Positions 1 through 9,605 of a stretch of DNA of 64,000 nucleotides are shown here, in pieces (within the stretch, counting starts at the first letter, position 1; each line of letters starts with the position of its first letter). The translations under genes were made by a program, and so were the position numbers. Below the pieces are notes generated by a model that saw only the letters and a program-made list of their open reading frames with translations, made no database searches and was not told the origin of the DNA. Source of the DNA: Edwardsiella ictaluri ATCC 33202 (GTDB taxonomy: Bacteria > Pseudomonadota > Gammaproteobacteria > Enterobacterales > Enterobacteriaceae); NCBI RefSeq assembly GCF_000264785.1, contig NZ_AFJI01000026.1:1-64000 (forward strand). The letters run 5' to 3'.

Positions 1-10
1 TCCATCGAGC

Positions 11-86
11 GGGTCGTTAGCTCAGTTGGTAGAGCAGTTGACTTTTAATCAATTGGTCGCAGGTTCGAATCCTGCACGACCCACCA
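11..86 (+). tRNA. tRNA-Lys (anticodon TTT)
   Basis: A complete 76-base tRNA with the CCA end encoded in the DNA. The acceptor stem GGGTCGT pairs with ACGACCC, the anticodon loop reads CTTTTAA (anticodon TTT, lysine), and the T arm is the standard GGTTCGAATCC. It looks essentially identical to the E. coli tRNA-Lys genes, which sit in a tRNA cluster not far from aroG. Other members of such a cluster, if present, would lie left of the window. Confidence 0.98.
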
Positions 87-448
87 TTTTCCGCGTCAGA
101 CGATCTGTTACCTCGCTTCCTACGCAGCGTGCTTTTCCAGTTATCGCGCGACACCTCACCGCTCTCGCTCCGCTTACCTAGATTGTCCGTACGCTCATCC
201 TTCTTTGATGCCCACACGGCGTCGGTGACGCCAGTGCATTAGTCTGTTACTAAGCGATTTCATTATTTTGATACTTCAAATACAGTGAGAAACGTAGAGT
301 GATATTTCAGTTACATTTTTTTATTAATAAATATCAATTAATTATATAAAAACTAGGCGATAGAGCTCACCGTTTACAACGGCGTGAGAAAGCGGATAGA
401 TTGAAAAGTATCGCAATACGCCTTTTCTACGACACGAATGGATGCACT
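87..448. other. Intergenic region between tRNA-Lys and aroG
   Basis: No gene is supported here. The first half is GC-rich without clear structure. The second half, from about 240, is AT-rich and presumably carries the aroG promoter. A TTTACA half-site at 373-378 resembles half of a TyrR box, but the partner half at the expected spacing is absent. No T-rich terminator hairpin follows the tRNA. Confidence 0.6.
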
Positions 449-1513
449 ATGAGCTATCAGAACGACGATTTACGTATTAAACAGATCAAGGAACTGCTGC
501 CTCCGGTGGCGCTGCTGGAAGCCTTTCCAGCTACCGCCTGTGCGGCCAGCACGGTGTCGCAGACCCGTAGCGCCATTCACCGTATCCTACAGGGAGAGGA
601 TGATCGCCTGCTGGTGATCATTGGTCCCTGTTCCATCCATGATCCGCAGGCGGCGCAGGAGTATGCCTCCCGTTTGCTGGCGCTGCGCAGTGCGTTGGCC
701 GGTGAGTTGGAGATTGTAATGCGGGTTTACTTTGAGAAACCACGTACCACCGTGGGTTGGAAGGGGCTGATCAACGATCCACATATGGATGGCAGCTACT
801 GTATCAACGACGGCCTGCGTAGTGCCCGCCGTCTGCTGCTGGAGATCAACGATAGCGGGATGCCAACTGCCGGGGAGTTTCTCGATATGATTACCCCGCA
901 GTATCTGGCCGATCTGATGAGCTGGGGCGCCATCGGGGCCCGAACTACCGAGTCGCAGGTGCACCGTGAACTGGCCTCGGGGCTCTCTTGCCCCGTCGGC
1001 TTTAAAAACGGCACCGATGGTACCATCAAGGTCGCCATCGATGCCATCAACGCGGCCGGGGCACCACATTGCTTCCTGTCGGTGACCAAGTGGGGGCACT
1101 CGGCCATCGTCAATACCAGCGGTAACGGTGACTGCCATATCATTCTGCGCGGTGGCAAGGCTCCCAACTACAGCGCCGCCGACGTACAGATGGTGACGGC
1201 GGGTTTACGTCAGGCCGGTTTACCGCCTCAGGTAATGATCGACTTCAGCCATGCGAATAGCAGCAAGCAGTTCAAGCGTCAGATGGTGGTATGCGGGGAT
1301 GTCTGTGCCCAGATGGCCGCCGGTGAGCAGGCTATTATGGGGGTGATGATCGAAAGCCATCTGGTGGAGGGAAATCAGAGCCCGGATGGCAGCGAGACGC
1401 TGCGTTATGGACAGAGCGTCACTGATGCCTGCATCGGCTGGGAGGACAGCGAGCGGGCCCTGCATCAGCTGGCCGACGCGGTACGCGCGCGCCGGACACG
1501 GCTAACCGCCTAG
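449..1513 (+). CDS. aroG: 3-deoxy-7-phosphoheptulonate synthase (DAHP synthase, Phe-sensitive type)
   Basis: Condenses phosphoenolpyruvate and erythrose 4-phosphate to DAHP, the first step of the shikimate pathway, in the cytoplasm. The 354-residue product begins MSYQNDDLRIKQIKELLPP, which aligns with the E. coli AroG N-terminus. It contains the class I motifs VIIGPCSIHDP and the VGFKNGTDG stretch, and ends as AroG does. The frame stays open 48 bases upstream, but the ATG at 449 is chosen because the family starts there. The adjacent gpmA is convergent on the other strand. The Phe-sensitive isozyme assignment rests on similarity to AroG rather than AroF or AroH. Confidence 0.96.
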   Translation: MSYQNDDLRIKQIKELLPPVALLEAFPATACAASTVSQTRSAIHRILQGEDDRLLVIIGPCSIHDPQAAQEYASRLLALRSALAGELEIVMRVYFEKPRTTVGWKGLINDPHMDGSYCINDGLRSARRLLLEINDSGMPTAGEFLDMITPQYLADLMSWGAIGARTTESQVHRELASGLSCPVGFKNGTDGTIKVAIDAINAAGAPHCFLSVTKWGHSAIVNTSGNGDCHIILRGGKAPNYSAADVQMVTAGLRQAGLPPQVMIDFSHANSSKQFKRQMVVCGDVCAQMAAGEQAIMGVMIESHLVEGNQSPDGSETLRYGQSVTDACIGWEDSERALHQLADAVRARRTRLTA

Positions 1514-1569
1514 GTGCGCTGGCCGCCACGGAGCCCGGCGCCGTGGCGGAGTTAAGAAGGCGGGCTAGG

Positions 1570-2322
1570 TTAGCCTGCCTTGCCCTGATTGGCGACGGCG
1601 CTTTGGCGGGCGGCAATCTCGGTGGCGTCGCCGAGATAATAATGATGCAGCGGCCGCATATTTTTGTCGAACTCATATACCAGCGGAACGCCGGTCGGGA
1701 TATTCAGCTCGACAATCTCGCCTTCGCTCAGGTGATCCAGATGCTTTACCAGCGCGCGCAGCGAATTGCCATGGGCGGCGATGATGATCCGCTCACCGGC
1801 GGAGATACGTGGTGCTATCTGCTGCTGCCAATAGGGGATCACCCGTTCAATGGTGGTGGCCAGGCTCTCGGTCAGCGGGAGTTCGTCGGCGCTCAGGGCC
1901 GCATAGCGCGGATCGTGACCGGGATAGCGGGGATCGTCCGGCGTCAGGGCCGGCGGGGTGATGGCAAAGGCGCGGCGCCATAGCTTGACCTGTTCATCGC
2001 CGTACTGCTGCGCGGTCTCTGCCTTGTTCAGTCCCTGCAGAGCGCCATAGTGACGCTCATTGAGCTTCCATGACTTCTCCACCGGCAGCCACGGCTGATC
2101 GAGCTTATCCAGTACGTGCCACAGAGTATGAATGGCACGTTTAAGCACGGAGGTGTAGGCGATGTCAAAGGAAAATCCCTGCGCCTTCAGAAGACGGCCT
2201 GCTGCCAGTGCCTCCTGGCGCCCCTTCTCTGACAGTTCAACGTCGGTCCAGCCGGTGAAGCGGTTTTCCCGGTTCCATTCGCTTTCGCCGTGGCGGAGCA
2301 GAACCAGTTTAGTGACAGCCAT
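1570..2322 (-). CDS. gpmA: 2,3-bisphosphoglycerate-dependent phosphoglycerate mutase
   Basis: Interconverts 3- and 2-phosphoglycerate in glycolysis. The 250-residue protein has the usual length for E. coli GpmA. It carries the phosphohistidine motif [10 protein letters not shown] near the N-terminus (His11) and the second catalytic histidine in [11 protein letters not shown] near residue 184. A TAAGGAG ribosome binding site precedes the ATG. It is transcribed alone, convergent with aroG. Its promoter region holds a long Fur-box palindrome, which fits the known Fur control of gpmA in E. coli. Confidence 0.98.
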   Translation of the reverse strand: MAVTKLVLLRHGESEWNRENRFTGWTDVELSEKGRQEALAAGRLLKAQGFSFDIAYTSVLKRAIHTLWHVLDKLDQPWLPVEKSWKLNERHYGALQGLNKAETAQQYGDEQVKLWRRAFAITPPALTPDDPRYPGHDPRYAALSADELPLTESLATTIERVIPYWQQQIAPRISAGERIIIAAHGNSLRALVKHLDHLSEGEIVELNIPTGVPLVYEFDKNMRPLHHYYLGDATEIAARQSAVANQGKAG

Positions 2323-2342
2323 AGTGAGACTCCTTAATTACG

Positions 2343-2375
2343 ACACTATAATGATAATTATTATCATTATAGTGT
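2343..2375. promoter_or_regulatory. Fur box upstream of gpmA
   Basis: A perfect inverted repeat with 16-base arms around a single central base (ACACTATAATGATAAT, T, then its complement). It contains overlapping copies of the Fur consensus GATAATGATAATCATTATC. It lies 20 bases upstream of the gpmA start codon, where it would overlap the promoter. Ferric-iron-dependent repression of gpmA is the likely function. Confidence 0.85.
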
Positions 2376-2704
2376 GTGGAATGCAATAACCCGGCGCACG
2401 TCTGGCGCTTTTCTCCGACCGCGTAGCGCTATCTTTTCAGTGTAGTCGATGCACCGCCGTGACAGATCGCGATTCGGGCGATTGCTGTCTCCCGGTGCGG
2501 ATGGGATCCTATCCGCCTCTCATTTTTGCCGTTTCGGGGTTTTTCCCCATGGGATTGTTGATTATAGTTAACAGCTTGTTTCAATTGTTAACGCAAGGGC
2601 CTGCTCCGTGCCACCGGCGTCCGACATCGATTCCTCTCGGTATCGGGCACCGTCGGCGCCGATAGGGGTAAGTATGGCATCGATTCAGGATAGAGAGGTT
2701 CTAC
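2376..2704. other. Intergenic region between gpmA and the anion transporter
   Basis: Apart from the Fur box just to the left, I see no gene. A loose TTAACA/TGTTAAC inverted pair around 2567-2592 lies in the AT-rich part and may be promoter-associated. A GAGAGG ribosome binding site for the next gene is at about 2693-2698. Confidence 0.5.
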
Positions 2705-4081
2705 ATGGAAGCAACCCCGTTGACCGCTGCAGTGACCAGCCCACCGTCGCAGCGGGGCTTGGTGATTATCGCGTTCGATATCGCGCTGCTGCTGCTGCTT
2801 AATACCCTGCCTTTTGAGGCAAAAGCCAATACCGGCCTGGCGCTGACCGTGTTTATCGGCGTGCTGTGGCTGACAGAGGCGGTACATGTAACCATCACGG
2901 CGCTGCTGGTGCCGCTGCTGGCGATCGGCTTTGGACTATTGGACGCCGGCGGCGCGCTGAAGTCTTTTTCTAACCCAACCATCTTTCTGTTTTTCGGCGG
3001 CTTTGTGTTGGCGACGGCGCTGCACGTGCAGGGGCTGGATCGCCTGATCGCCAACCGGCTGCTGCTTTTGGCCGGTGGGCGCATGGGGACGGCGGTATTG
3101 ATGCTGTTCAGCGTCACCGCAATGCTCTCTATGTGGATCAGCAATACGGCAACGGCGGCGATGATGCTGCCGCTGGCGCTGGGGATCCTGGCTAACCTGG
3201 ATCCGGTACGTGAGCGTAATACCTATGTGTTTCTGCTGCTGGGGATCGCCTACAGCGCCAGCATCGGTGGCCTCGGTACCCTGGTGGGCAGTCCGCCCAA
3301 CGCTATCGCCGCAGCGCAGTTGGGGATCGACTTCCTCACCTGGATGAAGTTTGGCATCCCGGTGATGGTGGTGATGATGCCACTGATGATGGGGCTGCTT
3401 TACCTGATACTGCGCCCTAACCTGACGCACCGGGTGACGCTGCAGGTGGAGACCCTGGAGTGGACCTTGCCGCGCCTGATTGCGCTGGCTATCTTTGGGC
3501 TTACGGTCTCCGGCTGGATCTTCAGCACCCAGCTCAGTGCCCTGCTGGGCGGGATCAAGCAGTTTGATACCCTGGTTGCGGTGTCGGCCGCGGTGCTGAT
3601 CGGCGCCACCGGGGTGGCCAGCTGGGAGCAGATCCAGCGCAATACGGAGTGGGGGGTGCTGATGTTGTTCGGTGGCGGACTGACCCTGAGCCTGATCCTG
3701 GAGGACTCCGGCGCCAGCACTATCTTGGCGCGCGGTATGGCCGATATCTTTGGGCAGAGCCACTGGTTTATCATTCTGCTGGTGGTGGCGGCATTCATCA
3801 TTTTTCTGACCGAGTTTACCAGCAATACCGCCAGCGCCGCGCTGCTGGTGCCGGTATTCGCAACCCTCGCCAAGGCGCTGGGCATGCCGGAGAGCCTGCT
3901 GACGTTGGTGATCGGGATTGGCGCCTCCTGCGCCTTCATGCTGCCCGTGGCCACGCCGCCGAATGCCATCGTGTTCGGCTCGGGCTATATCCGCCAGCGG
4001 GAGATGGTGCGGGTCGGCTTTTGGCTCAACCTGGTCAGCATCGTTGCACTCAGCCTGTTCGCCTGGTTCTTCTGGCGCTGA
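2705..4081 (+). CDS. DASS (SLC13) family anion/dicarboxylate transporter
   Basis: A 458-residue inner-membrane protein with about 11-12 hydrophobic segments. Both halves contain the Ser-Asn-Thr signature of the divalent anion:sodium symporter family, as SNTATAAMM near residue 147 and SNTASAALL near residue 375. A conserved GSPPNAIA stretch follows the first and ATPPNAIVFGSGY the second. In this family these SNT loops bind substrate carboxylate or sulfate and sodium. Length and motifs fit members that import C4-dicarboxylates, citrate or sulfate, but I cannot choose the substrate. The GAGAGG ribosome binding site supports the ATG at 2705. It is monocistronic and convergent with galM. Confidence 0.88.
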   Translation: MEATPLTAAVTSPPSQRGLVIIAFDIALLLLLNTLPFEAKANTGLALTVFIGVLWLTEAVHVTITALLVPLLAIGFGLLDAGGALKSFSNPTIFLFFGGFVLATALHVQGLDRLIANRLLLLAGGRMGTAVLMLFSVTAMLSMWISNTATAAMMLPLALGILANLDPVRERNTYVFLLLGIAYSASIGGLGTLVGSPPNAIAAAQLGIDFLTWMKFGIPVMVVMMPLMMGLLYLILRPNLTHRVTLQVETLEWTLPRLIALAIFGLTVSGWIFSTQLSALLGGIKQFDTLVAVSAAVLIGATGVASWEQIQRNTEWGVLMLFGGGLTLSLILEDSGASTILARGMADIFGQSHWFIILLVVAAFIIFLTEFTSNTASAALLVPVFATLAKALGMPESLLTLVIGIGASCAFMLPVATPPNAIVFGSGYIRQREMVRVGFWLNLVSIVALSLFAWFFWR

Positions 4082-4141
4082 GGTGCCCCGAGCCTGCCAT
4101 CACCGCGCGGACGGATGTGCCGTCGCGCGCGGTGGTAGCTC

Positions 4142-5194
4142 TCAGCGCAGTCTGAACTGATAGTGGGTAAAAGCCCGGTAGGTCTCGCCGGGCTGCAGCA
4201 TGCAGTCGGGCTGTGGCCATTCCGGATGGTTGGGGCTGTCGGGTAAAAACTCGCTCTCCAGCGCCACGCCGGCATAGTCGGCATAGTGGCCACCGCGGCG
4301 GTCGGGGGTGCCTGCAAGGAAATTCCCGCTGTAGAGCTGCAGTGCCGGAGCGTTGGTGTACAGCCGTAGGCTAACCCGGCCATCGGCGGCGCTCAGTACG
4401 GCGGCGGGATAGGCGCCGTCGGCGCAGCGCGCCTGCAGCAGATAGGCGTGGTCATAGCCCTTAGCTCGCTGCTGGTCGGCATCCCTGAGCAGATCCTGCC
4501 CCAACCGTTTGGCCTGGCGAAAGTCCATTCCGCTGCCTGACACGTCGGTCAGCGGTGCGCAGGGGATCCCTGCCTCATCCACCGGCAGGTAGCGATCGGC
4601 GTTCAGCTGCAGGCGCTGCGCCAGCGCATCGGTCTGCGCCTCGCCGTCCAGATTAAAGTAGGCATGGTTGGTCAGACAGACCGGGCAGGCGCGATCGACG
4701 CTGGCCTGCCAGCGGATCTCGACCCGATCGTCGTCGCTGAGGGCATAGCGGGTCTCTACCCTCAGGTTGCCGGGATAGCCCTGATCGCCGTCGGGTGAGT
4801 CCAGCCGGTAGGTCACCGATCGCGCATCGCAGGCGACCCGCTGCCAGCGGCACTTGTCAAACCCTTGCGGTCCGCCGTGCAGTTGATTGACGCTCTGGCT
4901 GGGCTGCAGTACGACGGTTTTCCCCTGGCGGGTGTAGCGGGCGAGGGCGATCCGGTTGGCATAGCGTCCCACGGTGGCGCCCAGAAAGGCCTGCTGCTGC
5001 GGGTATTGCCCGGCGCGCTGGCAGCCGAGCAGCACCTCGCGCGCCTGCCCGCCGGGCAGCGCCAGGCGACAGGAGAGCCAGGTTGCTCCCCAGTCCATCA
5101 GCAGCAGCGTGCTGCCCCGGGCGTTGTGCAGCGCGGTGAACTGAAAGGGGGCGCCGTCCGGCGCGGTCTCATACTGTGGCGCTGGGGTTAGCAT
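4142..5194 (-). CDS. galM: Aldose 1-epimerase (galactose mutarotase)
   Basis: Converts beta-D-galactose to alpha-D-galactose, the form used by GalK. The 350-residue protein matches E. coli GalM in length. It carries the motif [11 protein letters not shown] around residue 180, holding the catalytic histidine, the early [12 protein letters not shown] stretch, and [17 protein letters not shown] near the C-terminus with the catalytic glutamate. It is the last gene of the galETKM operon. Its ATG overlaps the galK stop codon by 7 bases, so the two are translationally coupled. Confidence 0.97.
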   Translation of the reverse strand: MLTPAPQYETAPDGAPFQFTALHNARGSTLLLMDWGATWLSCRLALPGGQAREVLLGCQRAGQYPQQQAFLGATVGRYANRIALARYTRQGKTVVLQPSQSVNQLHGGPQGFDKCRWQRVACDARSVTYRLDSPDGDQGYPGNLRVETRYALSDDDRVEIRWQASVDRACPVCLTNHAYFNLDGEAQTDALAQRLQLNADRYLPVDEAGIPCAPLTDVSGSGMDFRQAKRLGQDLLRDADQQRAKGYDHAYLLQARCADGAYPAAVLSAADGRVSLRLYTNAPALQLYSGNFLAGTPDRRGGHYADYAGVALESEFLPDSPNHPEWPQPDCMLQPGETYRAFTHYQFRLR

Positions 5195-6345
5195 ACGCTG
5201 GCTCCCGCCGAGGGCTGACAGACGTAAAAAGTTTCCTTCAGGCCGGTACGGCCAGCGTAGTCACGGGCGACGGCGGCGCGTACCGGCTCGACCAGAGTCC
5301 GCGGTATCAGTGCGACGACGCAGCCGCCGAATCCGCCGCCGGTCATACGCACGCCGCCGCAATCGCCGATGACCCCCTTGACGATCCCGACCAGGGTATC
5401 GATGGGGGGAACTGTGATGGCGAAGTCATCGCGCATGGAGGCGTGGGACGCCGCCATCAGCTCACCCATCAGCACCAGATCGCCCGCGGCGAGCGCGTCG
5501 GCCGCCTGCAGCGTACGCTGGTTTTCGCTGATCACGTGGCGCGCGCGGCGGACGGTCAGCGCCGGAAGCCCGTGGGACTCGGCGGCGAAGCGCTGCGGGG
5601 TGACGTCGCGCAAGGCGTCGACGCCAAAGAATCGCGCTGCCGCTTCGCACTGCTGGCGGCGGGTGTTGTATTCGCTGTCGACCAGTCCGCGCTTGACGTT
5701 GGAGTTGATGATCACCACCGCGGCCTCCGGCGGCAGCGGCACCGCGCGGGTGGTCAGGGCGCGGCAGTCGATCAACAGGGCGTGCTGCGCCTGTCCAAGG
5801 GCGGAGATCAGCTGATCCATGATGCCACAGTTGCAGCCGACGAAGCGGTTTTCCGCCTCCTGGCCGTTGAGCGCCAGCGCGACGCCGTCCAGCGGCAGCT
5901 GATACGCTGCCTGCAGCGCTTGGCCGACGGCGACCTCCAGCGAGGCGGAGGAGCTGAGTCCCGCCCCCTGCGGTACGTTGCCGCTGATCACCATATCGAT
6001 ACCACCGATGCCGTCGCAGCGCTGCTGCAGGTGTTTTATCACCCCGCGGACATAGTTGCTCCACATCATATCGTCACGGGTGTCGATGGGCTGATTGAGG
6101 CTGAAGCTGTCCTGCTGACCGTTGTAGTCGGCGGCGATGACGCGTACCCGGCGATCGCTGCGCGGCGCACAGCTGATAACGGTCTGGTAGTCGATGGCGC
6201 ACGGCAGTACAAAGCCATCGTTGTAGTCGGTGTGTTCACCGATCAGGTTGACCCGTCCCGGTGCCTGCACGCACAGCAGCGGCACATAGCCAAACTCACG
6301 GGTAAATATATCACGGGTCACGGCAATCAGGTCATGGAGGCGCAT
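5188..6345 (-). CDS. galK: Galactokinase
   Basis: Phosphorylates alpha-D-galactose to galactose 1-phosphate in the Leloir pathway. The 385-residue protein shows the GHMP-kinase signatures: the galactokinase motif [19 protein letters not shown] near residue 30, the ATP-binding [11 protein letters not shown] near residue 127, and [13 protein letters not shown] near the C-terminus. The start at 6345 is chosen because a GAGAGGAG ribosome binding site lies 7 bases upstream and the length then matches E. coli GalK (382). The open frame continues 54 bases upstream into galT. Confidence 0.98.
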   Translation of the reverse strand: MRLHDLIAVTRDIFTREFGYVPLLCVQAPGRVNLIGEHTDYNDGFVLPCAIDYQTVISCAPRSDRRVRVIAADYNGQQDSFSLNQPIDTRDDMMWSNYVRGVIKHLQQRCDGIGGIDMVISGNVPQGAGLSSSASLEVAVGQALQAAYQLPLDGVALALNGQEAENRFVGCNCGIMDQLISALGQAQHALLIDCRALTTRAVPLPPEAAVVIINSNVKRGLVDSEYNTRRQQCEAAARFFGVDALRDVTPQRFAAESHGLPALTVRRARHVISENQRTLQAADALAAGDLVLMGELMAASHASMRDDFAITVPPIDTLVGIVKGVIGDCGGVRMTGGGFGGCVVALIPRTLVEPVRAAVARDYAGRTGLKETFYVCQPSAGASVC

Positions 6346-6364
6346 GGGTGTTCTCCTCTCGGGA

Positions 6365-7408
6365 TCAGGCTTGGCTAAAGTGGACGTCGCTGACGGCACG
6401 CAGGCGTTCGGCCGCCTGCTCCGGCGTCAAATCGCGCTGGGTTTCCGCCAGCATTTCATATCCCACCATAAACTTGCGCACCGTAGCGGAGCGCAGCAGG
6501 GGCGGGTAAAAGTGGGCGTGTAGCTGCCAGTGATCGGCCTTATCCTGGTTGAACGGTGCGCCGTGCCACCCCATGGAGTAGGGAAATGCGCAGTGGAACA
6601 GGTTGTCGTAACGGCTGGTCAGTTTTTTCAGCGCCAGTGCCAGATCGCCGCGCTGCGCCGCATCGATATCGGGCAGGCGCAGCAGGTGCGCCTTGGGCAG
6701 CAGCAGGGTTTCGAATGGCCAGGCGGCCCAGTAGGGCACCACCGCCAGCCAGTGGCGGGTCTCCACCACGGTGCGGCTGCCGTCATCCAGCTCGCGCTGC
6801 AGATAGTCGAGCAGCAGCGGACGGCGATGGCGGGCGAAGTAGTCGCGCTGCAGCCGATCTTCGCGCGCCGCCTCGTTGGGCAGGAAGCTGTTGGCCCAGA
6901 TCTGGCCGTGCGGGTGGGGATTCGAGCAGCCCATGGCCGCGCCTTTATTCTCAAAGACCTGTACCCAGGGGTAGCGGCTGCCCAGCTCGGCGCTCTGCTG
7001 CTGCCAGGTTTCGATCACCGCCTCCAGCGCCGGCAGCGTCAGCTGCGGCAGGGTCTTGCTGTGGTCGGGCGAGAAGCAGATCACCCGGCTGGTGCCACGC
7101 GCGCTGGCGCTGCGCATCAGTGTGTCGTCGCTGTGCGGTGCATCGGGGGTATCGGGCATCAGGGCGGCAAAGTCGTTGGTAAACACATGGGTTGCGCGGT
7201 AGTCCGGATTGCGATCGCCGGTAACGCGCAGGTTGCCCGGGCACAGGTAGCAGTCGGGATCGTGCGCCGGCAGGGCCGTAACGGCCGGTGTCTCCTGCGC
7301 ACCTTGCCAGGGGCGCTTGGCGCGGTGCGGTGACACCAGCACCCACTGATCGCTGAGGGGGTTGTAGCGGCGGTGCGGGTGATCCACCGGATTAAAGGGA
7401 ATGCTCAT
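6365..7408 (-). CDS. galT: Galactose-1-phosphate uridylyltransferase
   Basis: Exchanges UMP between UDP-glucose and galactose 1-phosphate. The 347-residue protein has the zinc-binding CYLCPGN motif near residue 52 and the active-site [10 protein letters not shown] around residue 165, whose middle histidine is uridylylated in this family. An AAGGAG ribosome binding site precedes the ATG. It lies 11 bases downstream of galE and 19 bases upstream of galK. Confidence 0.98.
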   Translation of the reverse strand: MSIPFNPVDHPHRRYNPLSDQWVLVSPHRAKRPWQGAQETPAVTALPAHDPDCYLCPGNLRVTGDRNPDYRATHVFTNDFAALMPDTPDAPHSDDTLMRSASARGTSRVICFSPDHSKTLPQLTLPALEAVIETWQQQSAELGSRYPWVQVFENKGAAMGCSNPHPHGQIWANSFLPNEAAREDRLQRDYFARHRRPLLLDYLQRELDDGSRTVVETRHWLAVVPYWAAWPFETLLLPKAHLLRLPDIDAAQRGDLALALKKLTSRYDNLFHCAFPYSMGWHGAPFNQDKADHWQLHAHFYPPLLRSATVRKFMVGYEMLAETQRDLTPEQAAERLRAVSDVHFSQA

Positions 7409-7419
7409 CGCTACGCTCC

Positions 7420-8436
7420 TTACTGTGGGTAACCGGTGGGGTTCTGTGACTGCCAGCGCCAGGTGTCCTCGACCATCGCCTGTAGCGTGTGGCTGACCCG
7501 CCAGTTCAGCTCGCGATCGGCCTTGACGGCGTCGGCCCAGTAGGCGGGTAGATCGCCCTCTCTGCGCGGGGCAAAGCGGTAGGGCAGCACCTTACCACAG
7601 GCGCGGCTGAAGGCGTCCACCACCTGTAGAACGCTGTAGCCAACCCCGGCGCCGAGGTTGTAGATGTGCACGCCGGGCCGTTGGGTCTTGGCCTGTAGTG
7701 CCGCCAGATGGCCATCGGCCAGATCCATCACGTGAATGTAATCGCGTACGCCGGTGCCGTCGGGCGTTGGATAGTCGTTGCCGAAAATAGTCAGGGCGTC
7801 GCGGCGGCCGATGGCTACCTGGGAGATATAGGGCATCAGGTTGTTGGGGATCCCCTGCGGATCCTCGCCCATCAGGCCGGAGGGGTGGGCGCCGACCGGA
7901 TTGAAGTAGCGCAGCAGGGTAACGCTCCACTGCGGCGCCGCACGCTGCAGATCCTGTAGGATTTGCTCCACCATCAGCTTGCTGCGGCCATAGGGACTGG
8001 CGGGCATGCCGGTGGGCATGGTTTCGACATAGGGTATCTGGGGCTGCTCGCCATAGACGGTGGCGGAAGAGCTGAAGATGATGTTATGCACCCCGGCGTC
8101 GCCCATGGCCTCCAGCAGGATCAGCGTACCGCCGACGTTATTGTCGTAGTAGGCCAGCGGCTGCTGCACCGATTCGCCGACGGCCTTCAGGCCGGCAAAG
8201 TGGATCACGGCGTCGATGGCCTGCTCGGCAAAGATGCGCTTGAGCAGCGCCCGATCGCGAACATCCCCCTGATACAGCCGCGGGCGTGTGCCGGTCAGGG
8301 TGGCGATACGATCCAGCACGCTGGCCTTGCTGTTGCACTGATTATCGAGGATGACCGGCGTATGGCCCGCTTGCAGCAGCTGAACGCAGGTATGGCTGCC
8401 AATGTAACCGCTTCCTCCGGTGACTAATACAATCAT
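7420..8436 (-). CDS. galE: UDP-glucose 4-epimerase
   Basis: Interconverts UDP-galactose and UDP-glucose with tightly bound NAD. At 338 residues it has exactly the E. coli length. It shows the Rossmann motif GGSGYIGSH at residues 7-15, the catalytic serine in SSSATVYG near residue 124 and the YGRSK catalytic tyrosine/lysine pair near 149-153. The start at 8436 is preferred over an in-frame ATG 24 bases upstream because the family begins MIVLVTGG and a GGGAG ribosome binding site fits. It is first in the operon, downstream of two GalR-type operators. Confidence 0.98.
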   Translation of the reverse strand: MIVLVTGGSGYIGSHTCVQLLQAGHTPVILDNQCNSKASVLDRIATLTGTRPRLYQGDVRDRALLKRIFAEQAIDAVIHFAGLKAVGESVQQPLAYYDNNVGGTLILLEAMGDAGVHNIIFSSSATVYGEQPQIPYVETMPTGMPASPYGRSKLMVEQILQDLQRAAPQWSVTLLRYFNPVGAHPSGLMGEDPQGIPNNLMPYISQVAIGRRDALTIFGNDYPTPDGTGVRDYIHVMDLADGHLAALQAKTQRPGVHIYNLGAGVGYSVLQVVDAFSRACGKVLPYRFAPRREGDLPAYWADAVKADRELNWRVSHTLQAMVEDTWRWQSQNPTGYPQ

Positions 8437-8513
8437 GTTGGACTCCCAATGCGATGCCAATAATAGAAAGATAGCATGCTCATGGGCTTAAAAAGGTGAT
8501 CCGCACGGTAAAA

Positions 8514-8529
8514 ATGGAATCGTTTACAT
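8514..8529. promoter_or_regulatory. Proximal GalR/GalS operator of the gal operon
   Basis: The 16-mer ATGGAATCGTTTACAT matches the E. coli external gal operator GTGGAATCGTTTACAC at every position but the two ends. It lies 78 bases upstream of the galE start codon. Repression by the galactose-responsive GalR and GalS proteins is the expected function. Confidence 0.88.
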
Positions 8530-8613
8530 TGGATAGCTAAACGCCACTTTTCAGTGAAAATGGCGCATTTATGGAATTTGATTCAGAGAGGTGGCTATTG
8601 CGAAACGTTGTTT

Positions 8614-8629
8614 GTGGTATCGTTTACAT
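8614..8629. promoter_or_regulatory. Distal GalR/GalS operator of the gal operon
   Basis: The 16-mer GTGGTATCGTTTACAT differs from the E. coli internal gal operator (GTGGTAGCGGTTACAT) at two positions. It is centred 100 bases from the proximal operator and 25 bases from the 3' end of the CPBP gene. In E. coli the two operators are 113 bases apart and one lies inside galE; here both are upstream of galE. The pair could still support a repression loop. Confidence 0.82.
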
Positions 8630-8653
8630 AACGCCAACGCTTCTCCCGGCGGC

Positions 8654-9469
8654 TCAAGGCCGATAGAGCGGGTAGGTAAAAAACAGCAGGTGCAGCATAT
8701 TCAGAGCGAAGTGGAACAGGGTGGCTACCCACAGGCGCCCGCTCCATTGCCAGGCCAGGCCGTAAATGATCCCGGCGAGGGTGGCGAAGATGGCCAACAG
8801 CGGGCCGCCGCTCAGGTGGTCCAGCCCAAACAGAATGGCGCTGATCGGCAGCGCAATCCATGGCCCAAGCCAGACGCCCAGGCGCTGTTGCAGGTAGCCG
8901 CGAAATAGCGCCTCCTCTGCCAGGGAGACAAACAGCAGATTGATAATGGCAAAGAGCAGCGCCCAGGCGGGCCAGTGCGGTTCAATTTGCAGGCCGCCCA
9001 GCGCGACGGCCAGCAGCAGCAGGGCCGGTACGCTGAGCAACAGTATGCCCCAGCGCCACGGCGCGACGGAGGCTGCGCCAGGACGGCGCAGAAGCGTAGG
9101 ATAGAGTGCCAGCAGCAGCAGCGGCACCAGCGCCTTATCCAGGTTGGCATACAGGGTAAATGGGGCGCTGTGCGGCCCGGCACTCACCCGATCCAGTAAC
9201 AGCGGATTGTGAAAGCCGGGAAAATAGTGTTTGTAGAGGGCGATAATACCAAGGAGGAGTGCGATCTCACTGATGCCACGCCAGAGCGGAGGCAGAGACA
9301 GGCGCTGGCGTAACGATAGCAGCAGCCCCATCAGCGCCAGAATGGCGATGGCCGGCAGCGTGATGAATCCCTGCTGCGCAAGGAGGAGGACGCTGAGTCC
9401 GGCCAGCAAAAAGGCGGTGCGGGGCGCCAGCGCCAGCAGCGCCGGCGGCAGTAACATGATCCACCACAT
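8654..9469 (-). CDS. CPBP family intramembrane metalloprotease
   Basis: A 271-residue, very hydrophobic protein with about 7-8 membrane segments. It carries the CPBP/CAAX protease motifs: EE at residues 185-186 followed by R190 (EEALFRG), a histidine in FGLDH (218), and H253/N257 in HFALN. In the family these coordinate zinc within the membrane. Roles range from CAAX-like processing to bacteriocin self-immunity; the substrate cannot be told here. An AAGGGAA ribosome binding site supports the start. The gene stands between galE and modE, where E. coli carries modF. A Fur-box-like sequence lies about 20 bases upstream. Confidence 0.85.
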   Translation of the reverse strand: MWWIMLLPPALLALAPRTAFLLAGLSVLLLAQQGFITLPAIAILALMGLLLSLRQRLSLPPLWRGISEIALLLGIIALYKHYFPGFHNPLLLDRVSAGPHSAPFTLYANLDKALVPLLLLALYPTLLRRPGAASVAPWRWGILLLSVPALLLLAVALGGLQIEPHWPAWALLFAIINLLFVSLAEEALFRGYLQQRLGVWLGPWIALPISAILFGLDHLSGGPLLAIFATLAGIIYGLAWQWSGRLWVATLFHFALNMLHLLFFTYPLYRP

Positions 9470-9488
9470 AAATATTCCCTTAGGTGTT

Positions 9489-9508
9489 GTTAATGATTAT
9501 CGTCATTT
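9489..9508. promoter_or_regulatory. Candidate Fur box upstream of the CPBP gene
   Basis: Read on the minus strand, the sequence AATGACGATAATCATTAAC matches the Fur consensus GATAATGATAATCATTATC at about 15 of 19 positions. It lies 20 bases upstream of the CPBP start codon. Iron control is inferred from this match alone. Confidence 0.5.
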
Positions 9509-9559
9509 GTTTTCAATTATGTTATCACGGCGGGGTAAACCGCCGTTAAACGCCGGACA

Positions 9560-9589
9560 GGGCAGACCGGGGAGGGGAGAGGTCTGCCC
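9560..9589 (-). terminator. Hairpin downstream of modE
   Basis: A perfect 9-base-pair stem, GGGCAGACC with GGTCTGCCC, around a 12-base loop, placed 16 bases beyond the modE stop codon. No T-run follows, so it may be a Rho-dependent or mRNA-stabilising hairpin rather than a classical intrinsic terminator. Confidence 0.5.
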
Positions 9590-9605
9590 CGGGGCACACA
9601 GCGTT

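Noticed and set aside
17-217. Short ORF overlapping the tRNA on the minus strand, with the CRIRTCDQLIKSQLLYQLS ending
   Set aside because: This is the well-known spurious translation of the tRNA antisense strand; it is no gene.
361-378. TyrR box upstream of aroG
   Set aside because: Only the TTTACA half-site is present; the TGTAAA partner at six-base spacing is missing.
5176-6378. 400-codon ORF antisense to galK
   Set aside because: Shadow of galK; no domain seen and the real gene is certain.
8546-8567. CRP site between the two gal operators (CCACTTTTCA / TGAAAATGG inverted repeat)
   Set aside because: The repeat is imperfect and lacks the TGTGA/TCACA core, so I do not call CRP binding.
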